Source: Geranomyces variabilis
Lineage: Eukaryota; Chytridiomycota; Chytridiomycetes; Spizellomycetales; Powellomycetaceae
NCBI GenBank assembly: GCA_027603065.1
Contig: JADGJP010000010.1
Coordinates: forward strand, 1 to 64,000
Length of the DNA: 64,000 nt
Direction of reading: 5' to 3'
The notes below the pieces were generated by a model. That model had not been told where the DNA came from. It ran no database searches and saw only the letters and a program-made list of their open reading frames with translations. The translations under genes and the position numbers were made by a program. Positions within the stretch are counted from its first letter, which is position 1; the number at the start of each line of letters is the position of its first letter. Positions 53,627-63,945 of this stretch are shown in pieces.

Positions 53627-53644
53627 CCCTAACCCCTACCCTAA
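53627..53644. repeat. Interstitial telomere-like tract
   Basis: CCCTAACCCCTACCCTAA equals about three units of the common fungal telomere repeat (TTAGGG on the other strand), with one variant unit. Confidence 0.6.
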
Positions 53645-53727
53645 GGATTGGCTCCCATTGCCCTCCACTTTGCTAGGTGTGCTGGCGTGGAGCCAGTGAT
53701 TTGACCCCGCAGATAATGGAAGGGCCA

Positions 53728-55250
53728 TCAGAAGTTCGTGGGTAGCAGTTGGCATAGTCGGAGTGATCGAGTTCGACCCTCGTGGCCTGGTCGATCGTAG
53801 GCACGGACAAAAGCGGCGTCGAGTGCATCGAGGGAACCGAGCTCCTGGGTCTGGGCAGGAGCGCCTTCCAATAACAAGTTTAGGGATTGTGAAAGCGTTG
53901 GGGAGCCAGAAGAGACCAAGTCAGTCTTGCTCGGGGCGGACGTGCTCGGGTCGCAACTGCTCAAGTCGGCTGGACGGGATTCGTCCAAGGAAGTCGACGT
54001 GGGTTCCAGCTGACCGTTCGAGCTGTCGGGACCCGCTTTTAGGGCCATCTGTGAACCCCACGTATTCGTTGGACCGCACCTTGCATCGTGGGCGCTCTAG
54101 CGATTGTGCAATCCGTCTCGAGGGCGTTAAAGATCGAAACAGGGTGCGATTATGCGAAGCAAGTGTCTTCAACTACCCAACCAAGCACAGAGAGGGTGTC
54201 TCAAAAGGCCATCCACGCTCGTGTTTTTCTCTAAATAAGGAGACCAGCAGATCTTCCAACGTTTTTTCCTCCTTCACCGGATACTCCCAAACGGTCTGCG
54301 GATTGGTTGTCCCAAAAAACGCTACTGAGCAGTTCGAGAGGTCTACCTCGTTCGGCTTGCATGCCTCGCCCCTTATATGTTTTGCGATAGTGTTGTCACC
54401 CGCCACCATCCATACAAATCTCGGCGGGAGGTCGCTCTGCGGACGCGCGCGGGGGAGGTGACAAAATCGCGGGGATCGCGGACCGGGTGCTAACGGTTGT
54501 TGGTGTTTGGCGTGCGAAAGATCCAGAAAGGATGTGATTTCGCGTGCGATGGGAGGGGCCTCGGTAGGCTCAGCGGCGTTTTGATTTTCAAAGTAGAAGA
54601 CTCGAGGGGTCATTGAGTGTGGGGATTGGGGGAGTCAAGCATTGCCAGTTCAATCAACAAGCAACATCACAGGAGTCGCGTACTTACGGCGCAGGGGGGG
54701 AGGGGGGACGATCCAGCTTTTGGGAACATCTCCAGATAAAAGAACGAATCCAGGCGCCCGCCGTCCACGGGCACGGATTGGAGATGTTCCGTCAACTGCG
54801 GAGTCCCCAGAAGCCCACCGAGGCAAGGACCACCCGCTGAAAGTCGGCGCATCAGTCCTGGCGCGGAGCTGGAAGACGGATAGCCGGCGGGCACATATGG
54901 TGCTCCCAAGCTAAAGCTCGCAACTTTCACATGACCCTGCCAATCTGCAAGACCCACAACCACTGGACGAACCAAGGCCCGAGCAGACGAAGCGTGATGC
55001 CTGGTTCGTGCGCGCTAAATCCCACCGGTGGGTAAGAGGCAACTCGGACACGCGCTGGATTATCAGAATCCCGGACGCCGACCCGCCGAACTGCACACGC
55101 GTGCGGCGAAGGAATTACGGTCAACAACGTCAGCGGTTTAATAGAAGAGCATGTGGATTCGACACCGATCATAATAACATCGCATATAGACCAAGACATG
55201 AAAATAACTACGGAAAATCGCCAATAATAGCAGGTGGGTCGCCCCAACAT
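53728..55250 (-). CDS. Unresolved multi-exon hypothetical gene
   Basis: Three minus-strand blocks have coding character. They are about 54690-55200 (GPWFVQWLWVLQIGR, then KVASFSLGAPYVPAGYPSSS), 54173-54613 (starts MTPRVFYFENQNAAEP; contains FVWMVAGDNTIAKH and NCSVAFFGTTNPQTVWEY), and 53728-54048 (starts MALKAGPDSSNGQLEP; Ser/Thr-rich; ends at TAA). The blocks are in different frames and could be exons of one gene or two. Splice candidates exist (an acceptor CACAG just before 54048) but I could not fix the phases. No domain is recognised. Confidence 0.35.
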
Positions 55251-55397
55251 TTACGCCCAGATTAAACATTACTAGTCCATCGTTTTTGTGGTAACTCCGT
55301 CAGAAGCTGGCGGCATGCGCTTGGCAGAATCTTGCTTTTCCAGCTTCGGCACGCGGATGCTTCCTAAACCCACATAAACACCACATAAACAGACTCA

Positions 55398-57175
55398 TTA
55401 GATGCGTGGCAGCCTTCTGCTGTGTCGGGGTGGAAACCTCATACCGTCGTCTTTGATTAACGTGTCAGATTCCTTTTCCGGGCTTCTCCTGACAAGCAGG
55501 AAGTAGATCGCCGCACACCCGGCAACGATCTTCCATGTTTCAGGCCCGTCCGAGTGTCTGTCGACACGCACTCGTCCTTGGAAGGGATCAACTTGCCACT
55601 CCTGGTGCTGCTGCTGCTGTGCTCGCTGCGCTGCGGTCGCCCAGTACACAACGAAAGGGAGCATTACTACCAGCAGGTCCCTCCACGTGAAGATGCGTAA
55701 GGTGGAGAGGAACGATTGGGCTGTCTGAAGAAGCGGCGGTGGCTGTCTTGGCGCTAAGGCGATTAGACATATTATGAAACCTTGTTAGCTAGTGCCAATA
55801 AAGCCGGGAAAAGGGTGCCTAACAGAAATGTCGCTACCTTCGACATGACCGACTGTTGCGTATTGGCGGCGTCGAAGGTCGCGGATGTCATTGCCAAGCT
55901 GCTGGCTCGACTCGCGCACCTGGATATAGCGTCAGCATCAGCCCGTGAGAGGGAGCAGAAAAGCAAGGCGTGCGTACCTTACGGCCCGCTGTACGGCGAG
56001 ATAGGAACTCTTCTCTCCTGATCGCCTGGCGCTCTCTAGTGGTGAGCAGCCGGAACAATTCTTTCGATTTCTCCTCGCCGTCAGACTCTTCATTGTCGCC
56101 GATCTTTATCGAATCCCGCATGTCGTCAAGCGTGAACTGGATCCACGGTCCGACCACGACGAGCCGGTCGAACTTGTCGTTCACAAACACCTCCGTTAGT
56201 GCTTCAAACCGCGACTCGAATCCAATGGCTAAGAGCAGCTCACGTGCTCCGTCCACGGCAAGGATTGATGCTGCCACGGCGGGGTCGGATGCACAGACCC
56301 GCGACCATTCGGGATTGCGCGTGCTTGCCTGACGGTGGGCGTCACCGCTCTTATCTTTCGATAGAGATTCCGACTTTTGCTTCATACCCGTGAGGTAACC
56401 CTCCATGATGCTGGAGAGCTGCGACAGGCATTTCGCCGCGGCGGCCCCGTTGTTGTTAGCGATTATCGATTTAATTCCGTTGCGAATCGAATTCTTGAAA
56501 TCGGTAAAACTCAGCTCGAAGGCCATGGCCTCGTCCGTAAGGTCTCTGCACAAATTGTTGAACTCATCGTGGTGCTCCGAGTGCACGAAATGTGCGAGCT
56601 TTTGGGCCCAGAACGAGACAAGGTCAAAATTGTATCCAACTGGGGTGCGTGGCGGCCGCTGTGATAGCCTCACCTCGTGAAACAGCGTCACCTTGATGTC
56701 CTCGTATCCGACAAAGGACATATGTGCGTTTCCCTGCTTCTCTGTGGTCGGATTGCGGAGGCAGACGTAGATTTCGTGTCGCTCGCCGCCCTTGATGGTC
56801 TCGCTTTTGATGGTCTCGCTTTTGATGGTCTCGCTTTTGGCGGTCTCGCCCTTGGTGGTCTCCCTCATGGTCTTGTGGAAGCCCCAGCACGGAGTTTGAT
56901 CGCCGTCCATCAGGTCTTCCTTGTCGCGAGTCTTGTCATACTCGCCCAAAACCTCGCATCTCCACTTCCGCTCGCGCATCACGGCAAGCACACCCGGCTC
57001 GCTTGCCAGACGGCGCAGGAGATAGGCAGCGTAGTTTTCAGACGCAGATTCTGTATGACCAAAAGCAGGAAAGATGAGTATATGTTCATTACAGTGAAGG
57101 AGCATCCTTCCGCTCACCCGTGGCCCAGACGCCCTCTAACGGCTTGACTTCTACGAATCCAGTTACTGCTTCCAT
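55398..57175 (-). CDS. WLM-PUB metalloprotease with C-terminal membrane segments (497 aa)
   Basis: Five exons (57118-57175, 56674-57050, 55978-56598, 55838-55919, 55398-55753) join in phase. The N-terminal half is a WLM (Wss1-like) zinc metallopeptidase: AAYLLRRLASEPGVLAVMRE, KWRCEVLGEYD, then HEIYVCLRNP. The active site HELAHFVHSEHHDEF (His144, Glu145, His148, distal His) is created by splicing at HE|LAH. A PUB domain follows (AAAAKCLSQLSSIMEGYLTG, then VDGARELLLAIGFE), as in proteins that bind the AAA ATPase Cdc48/p97. The last exon has two hydrophobic segments (LLVVMLPFVVYWATAA and WKIVAGCAAIYFLLV). Wss1 and SPRTN relatives degrade DNA-protein crosslinks and SUMO or ubiquitin conjugates. 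Membrane segments are unexpected and suggest action at the ER or nuclear envelope. The gene is divergent from the ankyrin gene. Confidence 0.9.
56791..56864 (-). repeat. In-frame 15-bp tandem array in the WLM gene
   Basis: Four to five copies of a 15-bp unit (coding KSETI) lie in exon 2 and give KGETAKSETIKSETIKSETI. The array sits between conserved WLM strands and keeps frame. Confidence 0.85.
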
Positions 57176-57564
57176 CTATAAACTTCGCTTGGGCGGAGGA
57201 GCAGCGCGGTACCGGCGCTCGCATTTTAAGAGCCGCTCGGCACCTTTTCTTCTTTTGCGAAAATAAGGGAGTGCGATGGCAGATGGCTTGCGGGCAAGCT
57301 TTGTCCCGGGGGCGTTTGGGGGTCGCTTGCAGGAAGGTGCTGAAACCGGCGGCTGTTGCTATTTTAGGCAGGACTGGCGACGTCGGCAAACACAGGGTCC
57401 ATCGGCAGGCTCCTTCTTTTTCGCTGGCTATCAACTGCGGCCACAGCACCGCCTCGAATATATAACAATGATGGACGGAGCTGGCAGCCTTAGCGACGAG
57501 GACCCGCTTCACACAGCGTCGACGAAACGATCTGCGAAACCATCCACGAGGAACGGTGAAACTC
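57176..57564. promoter_or_regulatory. Divergent spacer between WLM-PUB and ankyrin genes
   Basis: 389 bp expected to hold both promoters. A plus-strand frame from an ATG at 57469 overlaps it but is not in frame with the ankyrin protein. Confidence 0.4.
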
Positions 57565-58773
57565 ATGGCCGACTTGCCACAAGAACCGCCTGCTGCTGCT
57601 GGAGACGGGCCTACCTTAGCGCAAAATCGGGGTCAGGTGTTTCGAAAAGCAAAGCAGCTCGTATACGACCACCCAATCGCTGTGCTAGTCCTTTTTCTGA
57701 TACTCCTGAACTACCTTGTTGATGGTCAGCCGGCGGCTCGCAAATCGAATGGAAACCACTTCGCAAAAGAGTGGCTCGCCCGCAACAAACCGAACATTCT
57801 GTCCGATACAGTTCGGCCCGAAGACGGGGTCCGTGTGGTTCATCTGGCATCGGGCGGCGACATACTAAAGAACATGGTCGACTACTACAAAACACATCCG
57901 TCGGTCTTTCCGCTGCATCTGGCGGCTTATCGGGGAGACACGGAAAAATTGGCTAAATTGTTGAGTCTCGAGAAGACCGAGCCAAACCAAAAGGGGATGA
58001 ATTGGGAAACCCCTCTTCATGTCGCCGTCAAGTACTCAAAGCTGGACGCTATTAAACTTCTCGTGGCTTCAGGCTCAGAACCTAATCGTCGGGCAACAAC
58101 GGTCTATCCCTACGGTCCCGGCCTGTTATCCACTTTGCACTATGCTGTGCTGTATTCCAACGATACCGACGCGGCCAAGTTGCTGTTGAAGGCCGGCGCC
58201 GACGCCTACGGAACGCCCAGTGCTCTCCGCTTCGCCTGCAAGGAGGGCAGAGCCGACATTGCCAACCTCATTCTCGACCAGCGACGTCCCGGACAGGGAC
58301 TCGGTCACGATCGCGATAGCTTGCTGTTTTCCGTCGCTGCGGGCTTTGGATGGACAACGGACTCGGCTGCACAGCTCCGCCTTCTGCGCCGTCTGCTCGA
58401 AATCGACCCTTCGATCGCAAAAACGTTGAACAAGTGGGGGCCTGGCGACGAGATTCTCCGCAATCAAGCGGGATTAACGCAGGCCCAATTCTCCAAGGCT
58501 TTGAAGCAGCCCCGGCCAGGAATAGCGCCTCTCCACGCACTCGCAATGCTCCCACGTAACGCTTCGGTGATTGCGGATGCTATGCAAATCATGGTGGACC
58601 ACGGCGCGGACGTCAATATCCTGACAAGCGAAGGCCACAGCCCGTTGAGCTTGCTAGTTCAACGCTGCCAATTGAACATTTACGAACCCACTCAGGTTTT
58701 AAATTTCGGTGGGCTCGCGAGCGAAGGAGCTTTACTGGAGTGGCGCCAGTCAAAGTGCCGACGTGGGTACTAG
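57565..58773 (+). CDS. Membrane-anchored ankyrin-repeat protein (402 aa)
   Basis: This is an intronless frame. The ATG at 57565 (CTCATGG) is the first in frame. Residues about 35-52 form a single transmembrane helix (HPIAVLVLFLILLNYLV). From about residue 115 there are ankyrin repeats: FPLHLAAYRGDTEKLAKLLS, ETPLHVAVKYSKLDAIKLLV, STLHYAVLYSNDTDAAKLLL, SALRFACKEGRADIANLILD, and, after a longer insert, IAPLHALAMLPRNASVIADA and HSPLSLLVQRC. The topology suggests a cytosolic or lumenal ankyrin platform tethered to a membrane, serving as an adaptor. No enzyme domain is present and the partner is unknown. Confidence 0.85.
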   Translation: MADLPQEPPAAAGDGPTLAQNRGQVFRKAKQLVYDHPIAVLVLFLILLNYLVDGQPAARKSNGNHFAKEWLARNKPNILSDTVRPEDGVRVVHLASGGDILKNMVDYYKTHPSVFPLHLAAYRGDTEKLAKLLSLEKTEPNQKGMNWETPLHVAVKYSKLDAIKLLVASGSEPNRRATTVYPYGPGLLSTLHYAVLYSNDTDAAKLLLKAGADAYGTPSALRFACKEGRADIANLILDQRRPGQGLGHDRDSLLFSVAAGFGWTTDSAAQLRLLRRLLEIDPSIAKTLNKWGPGDEILRNQAGLTQAQFSKALKQPRPGIAPLHALAMLPRNASVIADAMQIMVDHGADVNILTSEGHSPLSLLVQRCQLNIYEPTQVLNFGGLASEGALLEWRQSKCRRGY

Positions 58774-59034
58774 AGTTTAGATAGGGTTTAGGTTGGCTTA
58801 TTCGAATTATTGTACTATTACAACAAATTACTCCATTATTTCGCGGCAATCACTTAAATCATACGGAGAGCGAGCTGACCTTCCATCGCGGTCGGTTGGA
58901 CTTTTTCGACAGCGAGGGTCAAGCAACGATCACGTAAGCCAAACTCCGCTTGCGAATCCCGCGCGCGGGCGTCACAGGGCCGACGACCGTCCCACAAATA
59001 GTAACGAGCTACGTGGGGTTCGGAGGTGACGAAC

Positions 59035-61089
59035 ATGTGGGGGACGCATAGTCGGAGGCATACGACAACAGCCGCTTCTACTCTTGGCGCCCAAACCTAC
59101 TCATCAAGCATCACAACGTACCCTCGGAACACACCGGAGGTGCACAGAAACGACCGCTTGCGATATACACACCAATTGCCTTCGATGAAGGTGCACCCAT
59201 CGCGTCTACTCGGACCCATCGGCCGGTCGCTTACGCTCACGCCATTTGCCGGAAGCCGCTTTACACGAGATGATGAGTACAAGTACCGCCAGTTGTTGTT
59301 GGACCACCTATGGCTGACTCGCATGCGAAAGATCGTCGGTGTCGGGATGGTGGTGCACTGGATTTCATTAGTGCTTCTCACCCACTATATGGATTTACTT
59401 TCGGCTCAGTACACCATGATCATGGATTTCGGACTTTTGCTTCCCCTCACAATTTTTGCGGGTGTCATTTCCTTTCGCAACGAATTTCAGAGAAACCGAA
59501 TTTGTGACATCTGGATGATGGTCAACAGTGTTGCTTGGGTGTTTCTCGCTGTCGTGCAGGACCACCTTTGCCTGAGGCAGCCCACCCCGACATGCAACGT
59601 CGACAACACTCCCATCAGGGCCAACATGGGCCTGTACATCACTTTTGGTCCGTTCATTCAACTCTATGTCTTCAACACTAACAAGCCTATCTACGCTGTC
59701 ATCTTGCTCGCGGTGGACGCCTATCTCGGCGCCATGGTTTTCACTGGGCCGACCTCCCAGTACCCTCTGTACATTCTCATTGTCGTATTTCAAATATTTA
59801 TGTTTCTCTTCGCGATCATTCTCGACGACCACCGCCGCACGTCCTTTCAGCTGCAGCAAGATCTCAATCACGAAATCGAAGAGACGAAACGCGTCGAAGA
59901 GAAAAAGCGCCAGCTCACGGGCTATGTCTTCCATGAGATTCGTGTGCCGCTCAACACGCTGATCCAAAGCGTGAATCTATTGCAACAAGACAAAGCGAAT
60001 CTTGACAAGGACCTCATCGAGGTCCTCAACACGGGTCTTCAGTCAATCGAGACCCTTCTCAACGACGTTCTCGATTTCCAAAAGATCGCTGAGGGTTTTT
60101 TTCACCTGAATCCACAGCCCTGCGACATTCACCAAAGCATCCTCACCATCGTGCATATCATGGCGGCTTCGGCGAACGCAAAGGGTGTTACCGTTTCCAC
60201 CGACTTGGATCTCAACGTTCCGCGGTGTCTCATCCTGGACGATTTTCGCTTTCGTCAGGTCCTTGCCAACCTGGTCTCGAATGCAATTAAGTTCACCCCG
60301 GAACGCAAGGGCATAACCGTGCATACGGCCATAATGGGTCTTTCGCTGGAATCGGCAGACATTTACGTGTCGGTAAAAGATGAAGGAATCGGCATTTCGG
60401 CCGAAAACATCAAACGCCTCTTCAAGCCATGGGTACAGATTGACGCTCAGATCAATCAGGCTGGAAAGGGTTCGGGTCTCGGACTCGCCATTTGCGCTAA
60501 TATCGTGCAAGCATTCGGCGGCACTTATGGAATTGAAAGCGCTGTCGGGTCCGGTTCCACTTTTTGGTTCCGATTTGCTGCAACTATGGGCTCTGCGAAA
60601 TCCAGAGTCCCATCCAAGTGCCCATCATTAGCTCTGGTTGATGCACCACAAACTCCGCTGGTCCCAGTGGAAACGCCGCTTCGCATTTTGATTGTCGACG
60701 ACGACAAGATAAGTCGAATGATGATGCAGCGGATCGTAAAGTCCCTCGGGCATGCGACCGAACTGGCGGCGGACGGCCAAGAAGTTGTTGATCGTTTTGC
60801 GGGCTACGCTAACGTGAATGCGTGCCCATTTGATGCCATCTTCATCGACAACTATATGCCGCGCATGACCGGAACCGAAGCGATCAAATGGCTGCGTTCA
60901 CATGGGTGGGCCGATCTGGTGATTGTCTCGACCACTGCATCAAGCTTGATTGAGGAAGAACGACAACTCTTTGATGCTGGAGCAAATCGAATTGCGCGGA
61001 AACCGATAAATATCAACGTTGTTCGGGAGATTCTGGCTTGGGTGAGATCTGGCAGCAACACCAGCCTAGTGAAGAGCGGATCAGCATAG
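59035..61089 (+). CDS. Hybrid histidine kinase with six-helix membrane domain (684 aa)
   Basis: This is an intronless frame; the ATG at 59035 is the first in frame. An N-terminal tail of about 95 residues leads into about six membrane helices (from IVGVGMVVHWISLVLL to ILIVVFQIFMFLFAIIL). A coiled linker (QDLNHEIEETKRVEEKK) precedes the HisKA domain with phospho-acceptor His300 in FHEIRVPLNTL. The ATPase domain has N-box NLVSNAIKFTP, G1 DEGIGIS and G2 GKGSGLGLAI. A fused receiver domain follows, with acidic pocket IVDDD, phospho-acceptor Asp605 (FIDNYMPRMTG), VSTTAS and Lys in RKPININ. Hybrid kinases pass phosphate through an HPt protein to response regulators controlling osmotic, oxidative or developmental responses. 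The ligand of the membrane domain is unknown. All catalytic residues are intact. Confidence 0.92.
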   Translation: MWGTHSRRHTTTAASTLGAQTYSSSITTYPRNTPEVHRNDRLRYTHQLPSMKVHPSRLLGPIGRSLTLTPFAGSRFTRDDEYKYRQLLLDHLWLTRMRKIVGVGMVVHWISLVLLTHYMDLLSAQYTMIMDFGLLLPLTIFAGVISFRNEFQRNRICDIWMMVNSVAWVFLAVVQDHLCLRQPTPTCNVDNTPIRANMGLYITFGPFIQLYVFNTNKPIYAVILLAVDAYLGAMVFTGPTSQYPLYILIVVFQIFMFLFAIILDDHRRTSFQLQQDLNHEIEETKRVEEKKRQLTGYVFHEIRVPLNTLIQSVNLLQQDKANLDKDLIEVLNTGLQSIETLLNDVLDFQKIAEGFFHLNPQPCDIHQSILTIVHIMAASANAKGVTVSTDLDLNVPRCLILDDFRFRQVLANLVSNAIKFTPERKGITVHTAIMGLSLESADIYVSVKDEGIGISAENIKRLFKPWVQIDAQINQAGKGSGLGLAICANIVQAFGGTYGIESAVGSGSTFWFRFAATMGSAKSRVPSKCPSLALVDAPQTPLVPVETPLRILIVDDDKISRMMMQRIVKSLGHATELAADGQEVVDRFAGYANVNACPFDAIFIDNYMPRMTGTEAIKWLRSHGWADLVIVSTTASSLIEEERQLFDAGANRIARKPININVVREILAWVRSGSNTSLVKSGSA

Positions 61090-61743
61090 GAAGATTTTGT
61101 ACGAAAGGTTAGTGTGGCCACTTAAGATGTTGTGTCTTCGCCTGGTCTCGCATTGACTGTCTGCCTTGCGTCTGCTTAGACCGACACCGATATCATTGTA
61201 TGCCTCGGATCATCCACCACCATTCCGCTGCATATTTCACGCCGAATTTTAACATGCTCGCGGCAGGAGCATACATCAACACGACAGAACCTTTGCGTAA
61301 GAAGCTTTTGGGCAAGCAAATGACGCCGTCATCCGCCGCTTCCGACAGCGCACGGCGCAGCCAAAATCTACGCGGCCATCGCGTTAAGCGCGGCCATTAA
61401 TGTCGGTTCAAAAGTCTGAGGCTTGCCGTCGGCGTTTGCCGTCACATATATTGGCAATCGTTTCGCACTGCAATTTCGGCGGTCTGAACAGAGGCGGCAG
61501 AGCATGCACTGAAGACTAAGTGCTCTTGGGTTCGTGTGTCTTTAGCATTGCTTTATTGTTCTTATTCATAGTACACTGTACATCACTCTCATCAATGAAT
61601 TCAATTTAAAATGGACGAACGGTTTTTTTTTATTGACGGGAGCACAGCACAACGGTCCCTTGACCAAGGTTGGCCAAAAGTGCTAGGTCAAGGAGTGGGC
61701 GTGCTTCGCCCGCGGCCGGTGGTGACGTCCAACCGATTTAGCC
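61090..61743. other. Intergenic spacer
   Basis: 654 bp after the kinase; a T-run near 61624 and no supported gene. Confidence 0.5.
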
Positions 61744-61947
61744 TTGACTTGCATACCGCTTTCTGCAAGTCTCCGGCATCCGTCTGAGGTTAACTTGCAT
61801 AGCGCTTTCTGCAAGTCTCCGTCATCCGTAATCTCAGCTCGTCGATAGTGCGCTTGGCAGGCAGACGGTTAACTTGCATAGCGCTTTCTGCAAGTCTCCG
61901 TCATCCGTAATCTCAGCTCGTCGATAGTGCGCTTGGCAGGTTTGACG
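61744..61947. repeat. 79-bp tandem repeat (about 2.6 copies)
   Basis: Full units begin at 61790 and 61869, each starting TTAACTTGCATAGCGCTTTC; they are identical until about 61940. A partial, diverged copy begins at 61744 (TTGACTTGCATACCGC). Unit length is 79 bp, not a multiple of three. Confidence 0.9.
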
Positions 61948-62048
61948 GGTGTGTTGACGTTCCGGTGGAAGATAGCCAATGGGCAACAGCAATTGTTCTT
62001 GAGGAACGTCGTCGGTAGACTGTCTCCCCGAGTCGTGGGATAAAAATA

Positions 62049-62116
62049 CAGCCAGTGAACAAAAGTCGGGGTCCCCCTCGCAGCCGCCGGAATCTCCGAC
62101 TTTTGTGCACTGGCTG
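62049..62116. mobile_element. Tc1/mariner-like MITE, copy 2 (68 bp, internally deleted)
   Basis: The ends CAGCCAGTGAACAAAAGTCG and CGACTTTTGTGCACTGGCTG are inverted repeats flanked by TA. The interior is shorter than in copies 1 and 3. Confidence 0.85.
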
Positions 62117-63196
62117 TACCTCTCGAGTGAATGCTAAGCCATCGCGAAAGCGCAATGCGAGCTCCAAAGCGTCGGCAAAGAAATGCCCGAAGTTACTGTC
62201 CAGCTTGGTCGGAATTTGACCACGGTCAATGCTCACCACAATATGGGTGGGCACTCAATTTTGCGCGAGAATGCCGTGCATAGGCAAATGGTGCACGACC
62301 GTGCCGTCAAAGTCGCTTACAAGAATGCTTTTGGCGAGGGAATGATGCATGTCTCTTAGCACCATGGCCAGTCCTGCGCGGTCTCCGATCGGCTTGGGTT
62401 ACCGGTCGCGTCTCTGGCCAACGTTGACAGCGGCACCAAGCTCGGCCCCTCAGCCAATATTCGAATGCCAATCATCCTTCTACAAAATGCAATAGTGTCA
62501 TCGAAGAATTCTGAAGAACAGTGGCTATTATCTAAAAGGAGGAGGATTGGGCACTTACGCAAAACATATAATCCAGAAAACTGCCCCAGATGCAGCTTGT
62601 GTTTGCGCCTAGCTGGTCCCGCAACATTATGTCCACTTTGCGCTGACGAGATGCCCGACTCATAACTTCGCCACTGTCATTCGTGAAATGTGAGCCCTAA
62701 CTCATTTCTGTGCAGCAGCTGATCCTGAGAACGTACCAATGCATATCAGTCTTTGGGATAATACCACCAGATGGCCTGGGTCGCACGCCCTGTAACCCAA
62801 CGAATGAGCAGATCGCGGGGTTGCCATGTTATTGATTACCAACGTCGCACTCACCGAAGGCTCCCAAATGCCGCCGAGGTCTTCTGGGCGGTGAAATACA
62901 AGTTTCGGCAAATACACTCGGCGCTCAGCGCCTTTGCCGATCGTTAGGAGCCCGCGCTCCAATGCTGAATGCACGTTGTTGGTGCCAACAATCCATGTCC
63001 AAGATAGATCCTTGACAATGACAGGCATACCGGCGTCGTCGCGGTAAATGCTCACAATCGCCGATGCTGGCCAAATGCCTCACGGGATAATACTTGTTGC
63101 CCGAGGCCATATTCTTGACCGAAATGCCGCCCGGAATATCAATGATGCTGGCATGCGGGCCACCGTAATTAGCGAATACTTGCGCCTTGTTCAATA

Positions 63197-63297
63197 CAGC
63201 CAGAGGACAAAAGTCGGAGACCCCCCAAAAGTTTGCACAGGAAGAGAGTGCACTGCGCGGCGGCTGTGGGGGGTCTCCGACTTTTGTCCACTGGCTG
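63197..63297. mobile_element. Tc1/mariner-like MITE, copy 3 (101 bp)
   Basis: The ends CAGCCAGAGGACAAAAGTCG and CGACTTTTGTCCACTGGCTG are inverted repeats, flanked by TA on both sides. The terminal repeat extends to GGAGACCCCCC on the left, with GGGGGGTCTCC as its complement on the right. The interior resembles copy 1. Confidence 0.88.
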
Positions 63298-63802
63298 TAC
63301 TTCCGCAGCCGTACGGTCAAATGTTGTCAATGAACTGGACAACAGGAGAATGTCGTCCACGGTGAATGCGGACAAGGTTGATGCCAGAGCGTAAATCTTC
63401 AGCTCCACTGCGCAAAGTTGCCGCAATGTAATTTGCGCCTGTGCTTCAAGCTCGGCCTCTTGGGCCTCGACCTCCGCGGCCAATGCTTTCAATGCAGCGC
63501 GTTTCTCGGCAAGCGAGGAAGACAATGCAGGCGAATGCGTCGCGGAGGAATGCGAATGCAATGGAGCTTGTGACGAGGAGCTCGCCGCAGCGGAGGAATA
63601 CGTGACGATGGTCTTGCAGCGGTCGGCTGAATGCAATGTTTTGCCGGAGTCGCTGTCGACTTCTCTGGGATCTTATGGGTTTTGTGGTGGGAAGACCAGG
63701 TTGACCAACTCACGCATTGCGTCTTCGCCCAGAACCATCATATCCTGCACGACGCGGGGCGCGATTTCAGCCCAGTTAATGCGATCAGGCCGGCGGCGAG
63801 CA

Positions 63803-63945
63803 GGCTGCCGGCTTCCATGCTGGAGTTGGGAATGCTGGCGGCAGGCTGGCTGCCGGCTTCCATGCTGCTTTTGGGAATGTTGTCCGCGGGCAGGTCGCCG
63901 GTTTCAGTGCTGGTGGGAACGCCGACAGCGGCCTGGCCAACGCTG
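63803..63945 (-). repeat. Minisatellite encoding about 15-residue repeats
   Basis: Two and a half units of about 45-48 bp (GGCTGCCGGCTTCCATGCTG...) encode, on the minus strand, NIPKSSMEAGSQPAA and SIPNSSMEAGSLLAA. They begin the minus-strand gene that enters from the right edge. Confidence 0.7.

Noticed and set aside
53741-53810. Possible tRNA (GTTCGACCCTCG resembles a T-loop)
   Set aside because: No acceptor stem, D-loop or anticodon stem can be drawn around it.
56677-57147. A Gly/Leu/Ala-repeat plus-strand protein
   Set aside because: Its repeats are the antisense of the KSETI array in the WLM gene.
62315-62335. A HAD phosphatase gene (DFDGTV motif)
   Set aside because: Only motif I is present, a stop follows shortly, and no other HAD motif is seen.
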